From Amycolatopsis pittospori (lineage in GTDB: Bacteria > Actinomycetota > Actinomycetes > Mycobacteriales > Pseudonocardiaceae), in contig NZ_JACBXD010000059.1 in the NCBI RefSeq assembly GCF_013870525.1, positions 1 through 49,997 on the forward strand: a stretch of DNA of 49,997 nt, given 5' to 3'. Positions within the stretch are counted from its first letter, which is position 1; each line of letters starts with the position of its first letter. A program made the position numbers and the translations under genes. Below are positions 1-8,489 of the stretch, piece after piece. The notes beneath the pieces are model-generated. The model ran no database searches. It was not told the origin of the DNA and saw only the letters and a list, made by a program, of their open reading frames with translations.

Positions 1-530
1 CGGGCGGCGGCGGGTTTGGCCTCTTCACGACGTTCCGGCTTGGCGTTCGACTTCACCTTCGCCGGTGCGTCGGGATCGCGTTCGCGGTAGATGCGGAAGA
101 CACCGATCGCCAAGGTGACGCCGGTGGTGATGGCCATCGTCGGGAAGCCGTTGATCAACGGACCGCCGACGTCGACGGCTCTCGACAGCAGGTCGGTGCC
201 CTTGCTGCCGTCCGAGGTCAGGAGGATGACCCCCGGGACGGTCACGGCCAGGACCAGGGGCGGCTGCACCATCGGGCCGAACAGCCCGCGGCGCTGGACG
301 GCCACCACGGCGGCCACCGCGCCGAGCGCGTAGCACGCCTTGAACAGCAGCCCCAGGTCCTTCTGCATCATCATGTCGACGAAGGCGCCAAGGATGGCGA
401 GCCCGAAGCCCACCAGGACGGCCGCCCACCAGGGCAGCCCGCGCCTGGCGCCGACGAGGGGACGCTCGTCCCAGGAAACGGGAACGTCGTCGGCATCAGG
501 ATCGCTCTGGCGATCGCGAATCGCGGTCAC
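1..530 (-). CDS. DUF6542-type membrane protein, 3' end outside window
   Basis: The reverse strand is open from a GTG at 530 to the window edge (176 codons seen). About 27 N-terminal polar residues are followed by LPWWAAVLVGFGLAILGAF, then FKACYALGAVAAVVAVQRRG, LFGPMVQPPLVLAVTVPGV and a fourth hydrophobic stretch, giving four predicted membrane helices. A charged Lys/Arg/Glu-rich tail (RREEAKPAAA) follows and is cut by the edge. The order of helices and the RGLFGPMVQPPL motif are typical of DUF6542, a small actinobacterial membrane family of unknown role. GTG 530 is chosen because polar residues lead directly into helix 1. A dyad lies just upstream (556-583). No biochemical function can be assigned. 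Confidence 0.75.
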   Translation of the reverse strand, partial: MTAIRDRQSDPDADDVPVSWDERPLVGARRGLPWWAAVLVGFGLAILGAFVDMMMQKDLGLLFKACYALGAVAAVVAVQRRGLFGPMVQPPLVLAVTVPGVILLTSDGSKGTDLLSRAVDVGGPLINGFPTMAITTGVTLAIGVFRIYRERDPDAPAKVKSNAKPERREEAKPAAA

Positions 531-555
531 AGGCCCCACCGTATATCCAAGCTGC

Positions 556-583
556 GGACATACCGCCAACAGGCGGTATGTCC
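556..583. repeat. Perfect 12-bp inverted repeat upstream of the DUF6542 gene
   Basis: GGACATACCGCC (556-567) and its exact complement GGCGGTATGTCC (572-583) are separated by four bases, 26 bp upstream of the GTG start at 530. No T-run follows on either strand. It could be an operator or a 5'-leader hairpin for the gene at 1-530. The position favours a regulatory role, but this is inference. Confidence 0.55.
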
Positions 584-770
584 ATCGCCTGGTAGTGGTC
601 ATTCCGGATCACCCGAACGCTCCGCCCGGGTCCTTTCCAGAGGTAGTACGCGCGACCGGCCGACAAGGTTGTCAGGGGAGCCGAAGTGGAGCCTCTGGTT
701 CCGGAAACCGCAGGTGGTGAAGGCTCCGTCCGAGTGGCTGAAGGTGGCGGCGGGTGGTGGGCCGGGGTTG

Positions 771-1044
771 TCGTGAGTGGCGATTCGGGTTCTGACGGAC
801 CCGTACTTGGTACCTGCTGGGTCCGTCACGTCGTCTGCCACTGAACGTCGACGGCATGGCCTTGAGCGGCCCGGCGCAGGTTGCGAAAGGCACTTTCGCA
901 ACGTTGAAGGTTGCGAAAGTGCCTTTCGCAACACGAGCACCACGTCTTAGCGGGCCTGACCCAGCGGTCCCGACACCACCCTCGCACAGGTCGGCGGCGG
1001 GTAGGCGAATGCCGGTCCGCTCCAACCCGAATCGCCACTCACGA
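771..1044. repeat. Family A inverted repeat with arms split by 232 bp
   Basis: The 21-bp arm beginning TCGTGAGTGGCGATTC (771-791) has its exact complement at 1024-1044. At 14962-15005 and 34508-34553 similar arms are separated by only two bases (AG). Here 232 bp sit between them, including a family B double palindrome. The simplest reading is a family A hairpin whose loop received later insertions; the insertion history is inferred. Confidence 0.65.
880..932. repeat. Family B double palindrome (two 23-nt units, 7-nt spacer)
   Basis: Unit 1 (880-902) is a palindrome GTTGCGAAAG-GCA-CTTTCGCAAC. Unit 2 (910-932) is GTTGCGAAAG-TGC-CTTTCGCAAC, the exact reverse complement of unit 1. The spacer is 7 nt. 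The same architecture (23 + 7 + 23) with different bases recurs at 6344-6396. Each unit can fold alone, or the two can pair into one long stem. Confidence 0.75.
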
Positions 1045-1078
1045 CCCAGACGCCCTCCTCGACCTTGGTCGCGTTCGG

Positions 1079-1993
1079 TCAGCTCGCGGGGAGTTCGTCC
1101 GCCTTCCGGATCAGCGGCACCGGCGCAGGACTGCCCGCGGCGTCCGTGAGCGGCGAGACGGTGCTCCGGAAGCTTTCGAGCGCTTCGAGTTCTCGTCGCC
1201 GTGCCGAGATGAAGCGCTGAAGGTGGGTACTCGACAGATTCACCGCGTCGACCGCGTTGCCCGCGGCCCGGTGCGCGGCCGCGGCTCCGGCACGGACCTG
1301 CTCGACGTCCTCGACCAGCGCGCGTTCGGTCGCCGCGAAGAGCGCGGCGGAGGCCAGGACGGCGAAGCCGGTCGGCCCGCAGACGAACACCCGCCGGTCA
1401 AGCATCCAGCGCAGCAGTTCCGGGTCGGTGTCCAGCGCGGCCACGACGGCGGCGTCGGACGGGACGAACATGATCGTGCCGTAGATCGCGTCCGCCCAGC
1501 GCTGATAGCCCTTGCCCGCCAGTTCGGCCGCGCGCGACCGCAGTTGCCGCACGTGGACGCGCAGCGCGTCCAGCCGTTCTTCGGGGTCGTTCGTCTCGAC
1601 CGCTTCGGCCCAGCAGGCCATGCTCGCCTTGGCGTCGACCGGCACGGTGCGCCCGCCACCGACCCGCAGCACCATGTCGGGTTTCGCGGCGCCGCCGCCC
1701 GCCAGGTCCGTTTGCAGGGTGAAGTGCAGTTCCTCGCGGAGGCCGAGCGCGCGGGCGGTTTCGAGCAGCACCTGTTCACCCAGTTCGCCGCGGCCGCTGA
1801 TCGAGGCGAACGCCACCTCGTACCGGCGCAGCGCGAGTTGTTGCTGATCCCCCTTGGCCCGTTCGGCGGCGACCAGTTTCGCCGCCGCGTCCGCCCTCCG
1901 CATGCCGTCGTTGTACAGCCGCCACAGCAGCGCGACGGCCGCGAGCAACAGCAACGCGAGCACGACGGCCGCGGTGGTGATCACCGTCGCCAC
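1079..1993 (-). CDS. rmuC: DNA recombination protein RmuC family
   Basis: The 304-residue product starts with a single membrane anchor (residues 4-24, TTAAVVLALLLLAAVALLW) and a short coiled-coil-prone stretch (30-60). The RmuC nuclease-like core follows, with GELGEQVL (69-76), KPDMV (104-108), the PVDAK motif (118-122) and MFVPSD (175-180). RmuC proteins carry a PD-(D/E)XK-like fold and suppress inversions at short inverted repeats, a notable link given how rich this window is in inverted repeats. It is shorter than E. coli RmuC, as is common in actinobacteria. It is divergent from sbcD, with 236 bp and a LexA-type box between. ATG 1993 places the membrane helix right at the N-terminus. Confidence 0.88.
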   Translation of the reverse strand: MATVITTAAVVLALLLLAAVALLWRLYNDGMRRADAAAKLVAAERAKGDQQQLALRRYEVAFASISGRGELGEQVLLETARALGLREELHFTLQTDLAGGGAAKPDMVLRVGGGRTVPVDAKASMACWAEAVETNDPEERLDALRVHVRQLRSRAAELAGKGYQRWADAIYGTIMFVPSDAAVVAALDTDPELLRWMLDRRVFVCGPTGFAVLASAALFAATERALVEDVEQVRAGAAAAHRAAGNAVDAVNLSSTHLQRFISARRRELEALESFRSTVSPLTDAAGSPAPVPLIRKADELPAS

Positions 1994-2156
1994 CGGTACC
2001 TCCCCTCCGGATCCGAGTCGGGAACATCATGGCGGAACCCACCGACAAAAACGCCACGGTCCGGTCGCGCTCCGTATCTGACCTGCGCCGTCCCCGGCGT
2101 GTCGGAATCGCGTCACTCGAATGGCTCGCAGACACCGGCGAACGATCCTGATGTAC

Positions 2157-2172
2157 TAGAACACGCGTTCGA
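2157..2172. promoter_or_regulatory. Candidate LexA (SOS) box between rmuC and sbcD
   Basis: TAGAAC-ACGC-GTTCGA matches the actinobacterial SOS consensus TCGAAC-N4-GTTCGA at all but one position. It lies 58 bp upstream of the sbcD start and about 164 bp from the rmuC start. Placement between two repair genes supports a real site; LexA binding is inferred. Confidence 0.6.
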
Positions 2173-2229
2173 GCAGGCTCTCGGCGCGCCTCCCCTCTTC
2201 GGTCGGTGCGCGGCCCTACCTTGGGCTGC

Positions 2230-3381
2230 GTGAAGCTCCTGCACACGTCCGACTGGCATATCGGCCGCACCTTCCACGGCGCCGATCTGCTCGCCGAGCA
2301 AGAAGCCGTGCTCGGTCATCTCGCCGACCTCGTGGTCGCCGAGTCGGTCGATGTCGTGCTCGTGTCCGGGGACATCTACGACCGCGCGGTGCCCTCGGCG
2401 GAGGCCGTCCGCGTGGCCACCACCGCGCTGGGCAGGCTCCGTCGGGCCGGCGCGCAACTCGTGATGACGCCCGGCAACCACGACTCCGCGCCGCGGCTGG
2501 GCGCGTTCGCCGACTTCGCCGCGGCGGGCGGGCTGCACCTGCGCGCCACGATCGACGGTCTCGCCGAGCCGGTGCTGCTGCCCGACGAGCACGGCGAAGT
2601 CGCCCTCTACGGCATCCCGTACCTCGAACCGGAGCCCGCGCGCCACGCCCTCGGCGTGCCCGAGAGCCGTGGCCACACCGGCGTCCTCACCGAAGCGATG
2701 CGTCGGATCCGGGAGGACCTCGCCGCGCGGCCGTCCGGAACGCGGTCGGTGGTGCTCGCGCACGCGTTCGTCACCGGCGGGGAGCCGACCGAATCCGAAC
2801 GGACCATCGCGGTCGGCGGCGTCGAGCAGGTGCCGGGTTCGGTGTTCGACGGCGTCGATTACGTCGCACTCGGCCATCTGCACGGTCCGCAGACCCTCGC
2901 CGAGCACCTGCGCTATTCCGGCAGCCCGCTGGCGTACTCGTTCTCCGAGACGCGCCAACGGAAATCGGTCTGGCTGGTGGAGCTGGACGCCGCCGGGCTG
3001 GGCGAGGTCCGGCGGCACGAACTGCCGGTGCCGCGCCCGCTCGCGATGCTGCGCGGCGAGCTGGCGGAACTGCTGGAGGACCCGGAATACGACGGCCTCA
3101 CCGAACACTTCCTCTCGTTCACGGTCACCGACCGGGTCCGCCCGATCGACGCCATGCGCAAGCTGCGCGAGCGGTTCCCCCACGCCGTGCACCTGGACTG
3201 GCAGCCCGAAGGCGGTCACGACGGAGCCGCGCTGAAGTACGCCGAAGCCGTCCGCGGCCGCTCCGATGTCGAGATCACCCGCAGCTTCCTTGAAGACTGC
3301 CGTGGCTCCGCGCCCTCGGAGAGCGAGGAGCGGCTGGTGCTGGCCGCCTTGGGCGCCGCGGGCAGGGAGCGCGAAGTATGA
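2230..3381 (+). CDS. sbcD: Exonuclease SbcD, metallophosphoesterase subunit of SbcCD
   Basis: SbcD (Mre11-type) is the nuclease subunit of SbcCD, which opens and degrades DNA hairpins and blocked ends. The 383-residue protein from GTG 2230 begins VKLLHTSDWHIG, giving the first metal motif DWH (8-10). SGDIYDR (about 46-52), GNHD (about 82-85), AHAF (about 176) and GHLHG (about 215-219) follow in the calcineurin-like order. The C-terminal third is the usual capping and DNA-binding domain. An ATG 24 bp upstream would add eight residues not expected before the conserved KLLHTSDWH start. The stop overlaps the sbcC start (ATGA), so the subunits are translationally coupled. A LexA-type box lies upstream. 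Confidence 0.95.
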   Translation: MKLLHTSDWHIGRTFHGADLLAEQEAVLGHLADLVVAESVDVVLVSGDIYDRAVPSAEAVRVATTALGRLRRAGAQLVMTPGNHDSAPRLGAFADFAAAGGLHLRATIDGLAEPVLLPDEHGEVALYGIPYLEPEPARHALGVPESRGHTGVLTEAMRRIREDLAARPSGTRSVVLAHAFVTGGEPTESERTIAVGGVEQVPGSVFDGVDYVALGHLHGPQTLAEHLRYSGSPLAYSFSETRQRKSVWLVELDAAGLGEVRRHELPVPRPLAMLRGELAELLEDPEYDGLTEHFLSFTVTDRVRPIDAMRKLRERFPHAVHLDWQPEGGHDGAALKYAEAVRGRSDVEITRSFLEDCRGSAPSESEERLVLAALGAAGREREV

Positions 3382-6329
3382 GGCTGCACCGGCTGGAGGT
3401 CGCCGCTTTCGGTCCGTACGCGGGCCGCGAGGTGGTGGACTTCGACGCGCTCGGCGCCGACGGTCTCTTCCTGCTCCACGGCGACACCGGGGCGGGCAAG
3501 ACGACCTTGCTCGACGCCATCGCGTTCGCGCTGTTCGGCACCGTTCCCGGCGCGCGCGGTGAGGTCAAACGGCTGCGCTGCGATCTCGCCGACCACGACC
3601 AGGTCACCGAGGTGGTCCTCGAACTGACCGTGCAGGGCCAGCGGATGCGCATCGCGCGCAACCCCGAGTACCAGCGGCCGAAGCGGCGCGGCGAGGGAAT
3701 GACCACGCAGCAGGCGAAAGCGGTGCTGAGCTGGGTCGGCACAGTACCCGCGGGGCACGTGGCCGAAGGCATCACGCGGATCGACGAGGTCGCGCGCACG
3801 GTCGAGCGGCTGATCGGGATGACGCACGAGCAGTTCTTCCAGGTGGTGTTGCTGCCACAGGGCGAATTCGCGCGGTTCCTGCGCGCGAACACCGCCGAGC
3901 GGGAAGAGCTGCTGGAGCGGCTGTTCGGGACCGAGCGGTTCTCCGACGTCGAGAACTGGTTCGCGAACCTGCGGGCCGAACGCGGTCGCGAACTGCACGC
4001 GCGGCAGCAGTCGTTGCGGGAGTGGGTCGCGCGGTTCGCGCAGGTCGCCCGGCAGGAGGCGCCCGAAGAGGGACAGGCCGAGTGGGTCGACGCGATCCTC
4101 GCCGAGTCGGCCGAGCGCGTCGCCAACGCACAGGAACGTGAGGAAAAGGCCCGCAAGGCGGCGAAAACCGCCGAGGCGATCTGGCAGGAGAACCAGTCCA
4201 CCGCCGAACGCATCCGCCGGGTGCGCACCGCGTACACGCGACTGTCCGCGATCGCCGAGCAGGCGGGTCAGCGCGCGGAGTGGGCGGACGAGGTCGCGGC
4301 CGCCCGTCGCGCGGCGGGTGTGGTCGCGGAGGCGGATCTTCTCGAACGCCGGTTGGATCAGCTCGCCGAGGCCGAAGCCGTCGAAGCGCTCCGGGCTCAA
4401 GAAGTGCCTGATGCCGCCGACAGTCCCGCCGCCGAGCTTCGCGCTCGTGCCGGCGGCGTGCGCGAAGAAGCCGGAGCCCTCGCTGAACTGGTGTCGGAAA
4501 GCGAGCAGCAGCAACGGGATCTGGTTCGCCGCGAGGAGTTGAACGCCGCCGCCGAGAAGGCGAAGGAGCAGGCTGAGGAACTCGCCGACGAACTCGCCGC
4601 GGCGCCGGAGAAGGTCAGCGCGCTGCGTACCGAGGTGGCCGCGGCCGCCGAAGCCGAAGCGAAACTCGACGGTGCCCGCACCCGTGTCGACGAGCTGACC
4701 GCGCTGGTCCGGGACGCCGACGAGGTTCCGAAGGTGAAGCAGGCCGTCGAGCAGGCGCGTGTGAAGGTCAGCGAGGCCGTGGACGCCCACCAACTTGCCC
4801 GTCAGCATCGGCTGGACCTGCGGGAACGGCGTCTCGAAGGAATGGCGGCCGAACTCGCCGCCGGGCTCAACGCGGGTGACGACTGCCCGGTGTGCGGGTC
4901 GGCCGAGCATCCGGCGCCGGCCACGCATACCGGCGGCCTGGTCGATCCCGAGGACGAACGCCGCGCCGAAATCGCGGAGCAGCAGGCCGACGTCCGCCGC
5001 GAGAAGGCGAAAGCGGCGTTGCAGGAGGCCGAAAACCGGCTGACGACCTTGGTGGAACGGCTGGGCGTGCGCACCGCCGAAACACTGCGGTCCGAATTCG
5101 CCGAGGCGCGGCAAGTGGTCCTCTCGTTGTCGGAGAACGCCCGTCGCAAGCCCGCACTGGACAAGCAGTTGCTCGATCTGGAAACCACCATCGAGCGACT
5201 GGCCGAGCGGCGGCGTTCGTCCGAGCAGCGTGCCGTCGAGGTCGCGGCCGAGGTCCGCGGGCTCACCGACAGGCTGGCCGAACGGGAACGACGCCTGGAA
5301 GCCGCACGAGGTGAGTTCGCCGACGTGTCGACGAGACGGCGGCATCTGCTCGGCTTCGCGGCTCGCCTGGACTCGCTCGCCGAAGCGCGGCTCGCCGTCG
5401 CAGGCGCGGCCGAGCGGCGCGACGAGCAGGCGAAACTGGTCAAGGAAGCGTTGCGGGCCAAGGGTTTCGCGGATCTCGACGAGATGCGCGCCGCGTCGAG
5501 GCCCGACGAGCTCATCGTCAAACTGGAGAGCAGCCTCGCCGACGCGAAGGTGATGGAGGAGAGCGAGCGGCGTGCTCTCGCCGAACCCGAACTCTTCGGC
5601 ATCTCGCCGGACGACGAGATCGACGTCGCCGCGTCGGCCGATGCCGCGCAGGACACCCGGGGCGAAGCCGAGCAGGCGCTCGTGGCGCTGCGGACGGCCA
5701 CGTCCCGGCACGCCGACCTGACGAAGGTCGCCGACCGGATGACGTCCCTGATGGCGGACCTGGCCCCGGTCGAGGAGCGGTACCTCGAACTGAAGGCGCT
5801 CGCCGAGGTGGTCAACGGGCGCGGGCAGAACGCGCGGAAGATGTCGCTGCGCTCGTACGTCCTGGCCGCGCGGCTGGAGGAGGTCGCGGTGGCCGCGACC
5901 GCCCGTCTGCGGACGATGAGCCAGGGCCGCTACTCGTTCGTGCACTCCGACGCGGCAGGTGCCCGCGGCACTCGCGGTGGCCTCGGGCTCGACGTGCTCG
6001 ACGACTACTCCGGCACCGTCAGGCCCGCGAAGACGCTGTCGGGCGGCGAGTCCTTCCTCGCGTCACTCTCGCTGGCCCTGGGCCTCGCGGACGTTGTCGC
6101 CGCCGAAACCGGCGGAGCGCTCCTGGACACCCTGTTCATCGACGAGGGCTTCGGGACGCTGGACGCCGAAACGCTCGACATCGTCATGAACATCCTCGAC
6201 GAGCTTCGCGCCGGTGGGCGCGTCGTCGGCCTGGTTTCGCACGTCGAGGAACTGCGGCAGCGGATCCCGACCCGCCTGCGGGTCCGGAAGGCGCGCACCG
6301 GCTCGACCGTGGAGATCCACGCCGCCTGA
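3378..6329 (+). CDS. sbcC: Exonuclease SbcC, SMC-like ATPase subunit of SbcCD
   Basis: The 983-residue Rad50-type ATPase starts MRLHRLEVAAFGPYAG. Walker A (GDTGAGKTT) is near residues 35-43, and QGEFARF follows near residue 160. Two long Ala/Glu/Arg-rich coiled-coil arms flank the zinc hook CPVC at residues 503-506. The ABC signature LSGGESFLASLSLALG is near 887 and Walker B (TLFIDEGFGTLD) near 917. All motifs needed for an active hairpin-processing complex with SbcD are intact. It is convergent with ogt, and a family B palindrome fills the gap. A functional SbcCD alongside many near-perfect inverted repeats is noteworthy, because long palindromes are its substrates. Confidence 0.96.
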   Translation: MRLHRLEVAAFGPYAGREVVDFDALGADGLFLLHGDTGAGKTTLLDAIAFALFGTVPGARGEVKRLRCDLADHDQVTEVVLELTVQGQRMRIARNPEYQRPKRRGEGMTTQQAKAVLSWVGTVPAGHVAEGITRIDEVARTVERLIGMTHEQFFQVVLLPQGEFARFLRANTAEREELLERLFGTERFSDVENWFANLRAERGRELHARQQSLREWVARFAQVARQEAPEEGQAEWVDAILAESAERVANAQEREEKARKAAKTAEAIWQENQSTAERIRRVRTAYTRLSAIAEQAGQRAEWADEVAAARRAAGVVAEADLLERRLDQLAEAEAVEALRAQEVPDAADSPAAELRARAGGVREEAGALAELVSESEQQQRDLVRREELNAAAEKAKEQAEELADELAAAPEKVSALRTEVAAAAEAEAKLDGARTRVDELTALVRDADEVPKVKQAVEQARVKVSEAVDAHQLARQHRLDLRERRLEGMAAELAAGLNAGDDCPVCGSAEHPAPATHTGGLVDPEDERRAEIAEQQADVRREKAKAALQEAENRLTTLVERLGVRTAETLRSEFAEARQVVLSLSENARRKPALDKQLLDLETTIERLAERRRSSEQRAVEVAAEVRGLTDRLAERERRLEAARGEFADVSTRRRHLLGFAARLDSLAEARLAVAGAAERRDEQAKLVKEALRAKGFADLDEMRAASRPDELIVKLESSLADAKVMEESERRALAEPELFGISPDDEIDVAASADAAQDTRGEAEQALVALRTATSRHADLTKVADRMTSLMADLAPVEERYLELKALAEVVNGRGQNARKMSLRSYVLAARLEEVAVAATARLRTMSQGRYSFVHSDAAGARGTRGGLGLDVLDDYSGTVRPAKTLSGGESFLASLSLALGLADVVAAETGGALLDTLFIDEGFGTLDAETLDIVMNILDELRAGGRVVGLVSHVEELRQRIPTRLRVRKARTGSTVEIHAA

Positions 6330-6343
6330 CCCGCTCCTCGGGT

Positions 6344-6396
6344 GTTATGAACGGACCTTTCATAACAGGATTTGTTATGAAAGGTCCGTTCATAAC
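6344..6396. repeat. Family B double palindrome between sbcC and ogt
   Basis: Unit 1 (6344-6366) runs GTTATGAACGG to CTTTCATAAC. Unit 2 (6374-6396) is its exact reverse complement, and the spacer is 7 nt. Geometry equals the copy at 880-932, while the bases at unit positions 4-5 (GC there, AT here) and in the centre differ in a pairing-preserving way. Lying 14 bp after the sbcC stop and 16 bp before the ogt stop, it could act as a two-way terminator. Confidence 0.75.
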
Positions 6397-6412
6397 ACGC
6401 GCGAGAGGGGGA

Positions 6413-6913
6413 TCAGGCGGCTTCGTGGGTCAGCAGCCACTGCTTCGCCGGCATACCCCACCGGAAGTTCCCCAGCGCGCCACCGGTCCGCACCACCCGG
6501 TGGCACGGTACGAACAGCGCCGCGGCGTTCTTCGCGCACGCCGACGCGGCCGCCCGCACGGCCGACGGATTCCCCGCCATCGCCGCGTACTCCGCGTAGC
6601 TCACCGGCTCCCCGGCGGGCACCTTCCGCAGGATTTCCCAAGCGTGCTCACGGAAAGCGCCGGACCGCTGCCGCACTTCGATGTCGGCGACGACGTCGAG
6701 TTCGCCGTCGTGGTAGCGGCGGATCGCGGTGCTCACCGGCCCGAGATCCCGTCGGTGCTTCACTTCGCCGGGGGTCAGCGACGGCGAGATCAGCGGTGTC
6801 AGTTCGCCGACCTCACCGGTCCAGCCCGAGGCGAGCACGGCCCCGTCTCCCGCCACCACGGCGGTGAACGGCCCGATCTTAGTGTCCATTGTGGACCAAT
6901 ACGCGATGCTCAT
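6413..6913 (-). CDS. ogt: Methylated-DNA-[protein]-cysteine S-methyltransferase
   Basis: This suicide repair enzyme moves alkyl groups from O6-alkylguanine to its own cysteine. The 166-residue protein carries the acceptor motif PCHRV with Cys137, preceded by the helix-turn-helix-like segment (about residues 92-135, with VSYAEYAAMAGNP) and followed by GGALGNFRWG. An N-terminal alpha/beta domain (about 11-80) is present. ATG 6913 has GGGAG about 6 nt upstream; an internal ATG at 6889 is less well placed. Only 10 bp separate it from the upstream ada/alkA gene, so the two probably form one alkylation-response operon. Confidence 0.93.
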   Translation of the reverse strand: MSIAYWSTMDTKIGPFTAVVAGDGAVLASGWTGEVGELTPLISPSLTPGEVKHRRDLGPVSTAIRRYHDGELDVVADIEVRQRSGAFREHAWEILRKVPAGEPVSYAEYAAMAGNPSAVRAAASACAKNAAALFVPCHRVVRTGGALGNFRWGMPAKQWLLTHEAA

Positions 6914-6923
6914 CGTCTCCCTT

Positions 6924-8375
6924 TCAAGCTCGCCACAGGTACATGCCGGCGTACGAGGACCAGGGCTGCCAGGCCCGCCCTCGTTCGGCCAGCGTCTTCT
7001 CGTCGTCGGCGATCCCCAGCGCGGTCGCGCCGCGGCGCAGCGCCGGATCGCCGGTCAGCAGGACGTCCGGCGCGCCCAGTACGCGCATCAGGACGTAGTC
7101 CGCGGTCCACGGCTCGATCCCGGGGAGATCCAGCAGCTCCGCCCGCAGTTCGTCGGGGTCGCGGCCGACGTGGACCGAAACACCGTCCGCCAGTGCGCGG
7201 GCCACCGCGGCCACCCGCTCGGGGCCGTGTTCGGTGACCTGGGCCGCCGTCGGGAACAGCGTGGTCAACCCTTCCAGTGACTCGTCGCAGCTGGGCATCC
7301 GCTCGCCGAGGGTGTCGGCGAGCGACGCGGCCTCGGCAGGGGACAACAGCGCGCGCAGCACGAGTTCGTCCCCGTCGACCGTGCCCGGCACCCGGATGCC
7401 GGGGATCGCCTCGACCAGCGGCGCGAGCGCCGGGTCGGCGCCGAGGACCCGCGTGACCGCCTCGGGATCGGCGTCGAGGTCGAGCAGCCGCCGCATCCTG
7501 GCCACCGCGCTGCTCAGGTCGCGCAGATCGGTGAGGCGCAGGTCGCAGAGGACGTGGTCGTCCTTGGCCGTCAGCCACACCACGCCGGAGCCGTGCGCGA
7601 GCCGCAGCGTGCGCCCGTAGCCGGTCACCCGGGCTTCGTCGCGCGTCACGTGCTCGACGCCGGGGACGGCCCGGTCGGCCAGGAAGCCCAGCACGCCGTC
7701 CGCGTCGAACGGTTTGCGGAACGGAAGCCGCAGGCTCAGCCGGGTCCCGGTCGGCGTCTCCTCGGCCTTGCGACGCCCGCGACGCAGGCTCGCGGCGCGT
7801 AGCTGCGAAGGCGTCGTCGCGAACACTTCGCGGATCGTTTCGTTGAACTGGCGGACGCTGGAGAAGCCGGCCGCGAACGCGACGTCGGTCAACGGGAGCC
7901 CGGACATCTCGATCAGCAGCCGCGCGGAATGCGCCCGGTGCGCGCGGGCCAGCGCGAGCGGTCCGGCGCCGAGTTCGGCGGTGAGGACGCGCCCCAGTTG
8001 CCGCTCGGAGTACCCGAGCCGCCGTGCGAGCCCCGGGACGCCGTCGCGTTCGACGGTGCCGTCCGAGATCAGCCGCATCGCCCGCGCGGCCAGGTCGGCC
8101 CGGATGTCCCAATCGGGCGAGCCGGGCACGGCGTCGGGGAGGCAGCGGCGGCAGGCGCGGAACCCGTTGGCCTGCGCGGCGGCCGACGTCGGGTAGAAAC
8201 GGACGTTCTGCTGCTTCGGCGTCGACGCGGGGCAGGACGGACGGCAATAGATCCCGGTGGTGGCCACGGCCATGATGAACTGGCCGTCGAACCGGGAATC
8301 ACGGGCGGCGACGGCGCGGTAACACCGCTCGGTGTCGCGCCACACGGCCCGTTCGGCCAGGATCTGCTGGGTCAT
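6924..8375 (-). CDS. AdaA-AlkA fusion: methyl-phosphotriester sensor and DNA-3-methyladenine glycosylase
   Basis: The 483-residue protein begins with an Ada zinc domain. Cys44, Cys48, Cys75 and Cys78 lie in GIYCRPSC and CRRC, the first matching the methyl-accepting Cys of E. coli Ada. An AraC-type DNA-binding domain follows (about 90-190, VARRL-type helix then AFAAGFSSVRQFN). The C-terminal half is AlkA: an N-terminal domain starting LSLRLPFRKPFD, the helix-hairpin-helix LPGIEPWTADY (from about 417) and the catalytic Asp443 in LLTGD. It both senses alkylation damage and excises 3-methyladenine, and likely activates its own operon with ogt. The methionine at 8375 (MTQQIL) fits the family; the open frame continues upstream without support. 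Confidence 0.92.
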   Translation of the reverse strand: MTQQILAERAVWRDTERCYRAVAARDSRFDGQFIMAVATTGIYCRPSCPASTPKQQNVRFYPTSAAAQANGFRACRRCLPDAVPGSPDWDIRADLAARAMRLISDGTVERDGVPGLARRLGYSERQLGRVLTAELGAGPLALARAHRAHSARLLIEMSGLPLTDVAFAAGFSSVRQFNETIREVFATTPSQLRAASLRRGRRKAEETPTGTRLSLRLPFRKPFDADGVLGFLADRAVPGVEHVTRDEARVTGYGRTLRLAHGSGVVWLTAKDDHVLCDLRLTDLRDLSSAVARMRRLLDLDADPEAVTRVLGADPALAPLVEAIPGIRVPGTVDGDELVLRALLSPAEAASLADTLGERMPSCDESLEGLTTLFPTAAQVTEHGPERVAAVARALADGVSVHVGRDPDELRAELLDLPGIEPWTADYVLMRVLGAPDVLLTGDPALRRGATALGIADDEKTLAERGRAWQPWSSYAGMYLWRA

Positions 8376-8489
8376 GACATCGATCGTGCCACCAGGTCGC
8401 GGGCTCGGCTGGCGGAAAACCGACACGGCGATCCGGCCCCCGGCGACCGGCGCCGGTCCGCGCGCGGGCGGCACGTAGACTTCTGGCCC

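Larger units (their letters stand above)
531..1078. other. Gene-free region made mainly of inverted repeats
   Basis: No open frame here has the codon character of its neighbours; the several short frames all cross the repeats. The region holds the 556-583 dyad, a split family A repeat (771-791 with 1024-1044), a 10-bp dyad TGACGGACCC/GGGTCCGTCA (793-802, 819-828), and a double family B palindrome (880-932). It separates rmuC from the DUF6542 gene, both on the minus strand. Confidence 0.6.

Noticed and set aside
3216..5945. A 909-codon open frame on the strand opposite sbcC
   Set aside because: It is antisense to a gene with complete SbcC motifs; the product is an Arg/Gly/Leu-rich composition typical of high-G+C shadow frames and has no recognisable domain.
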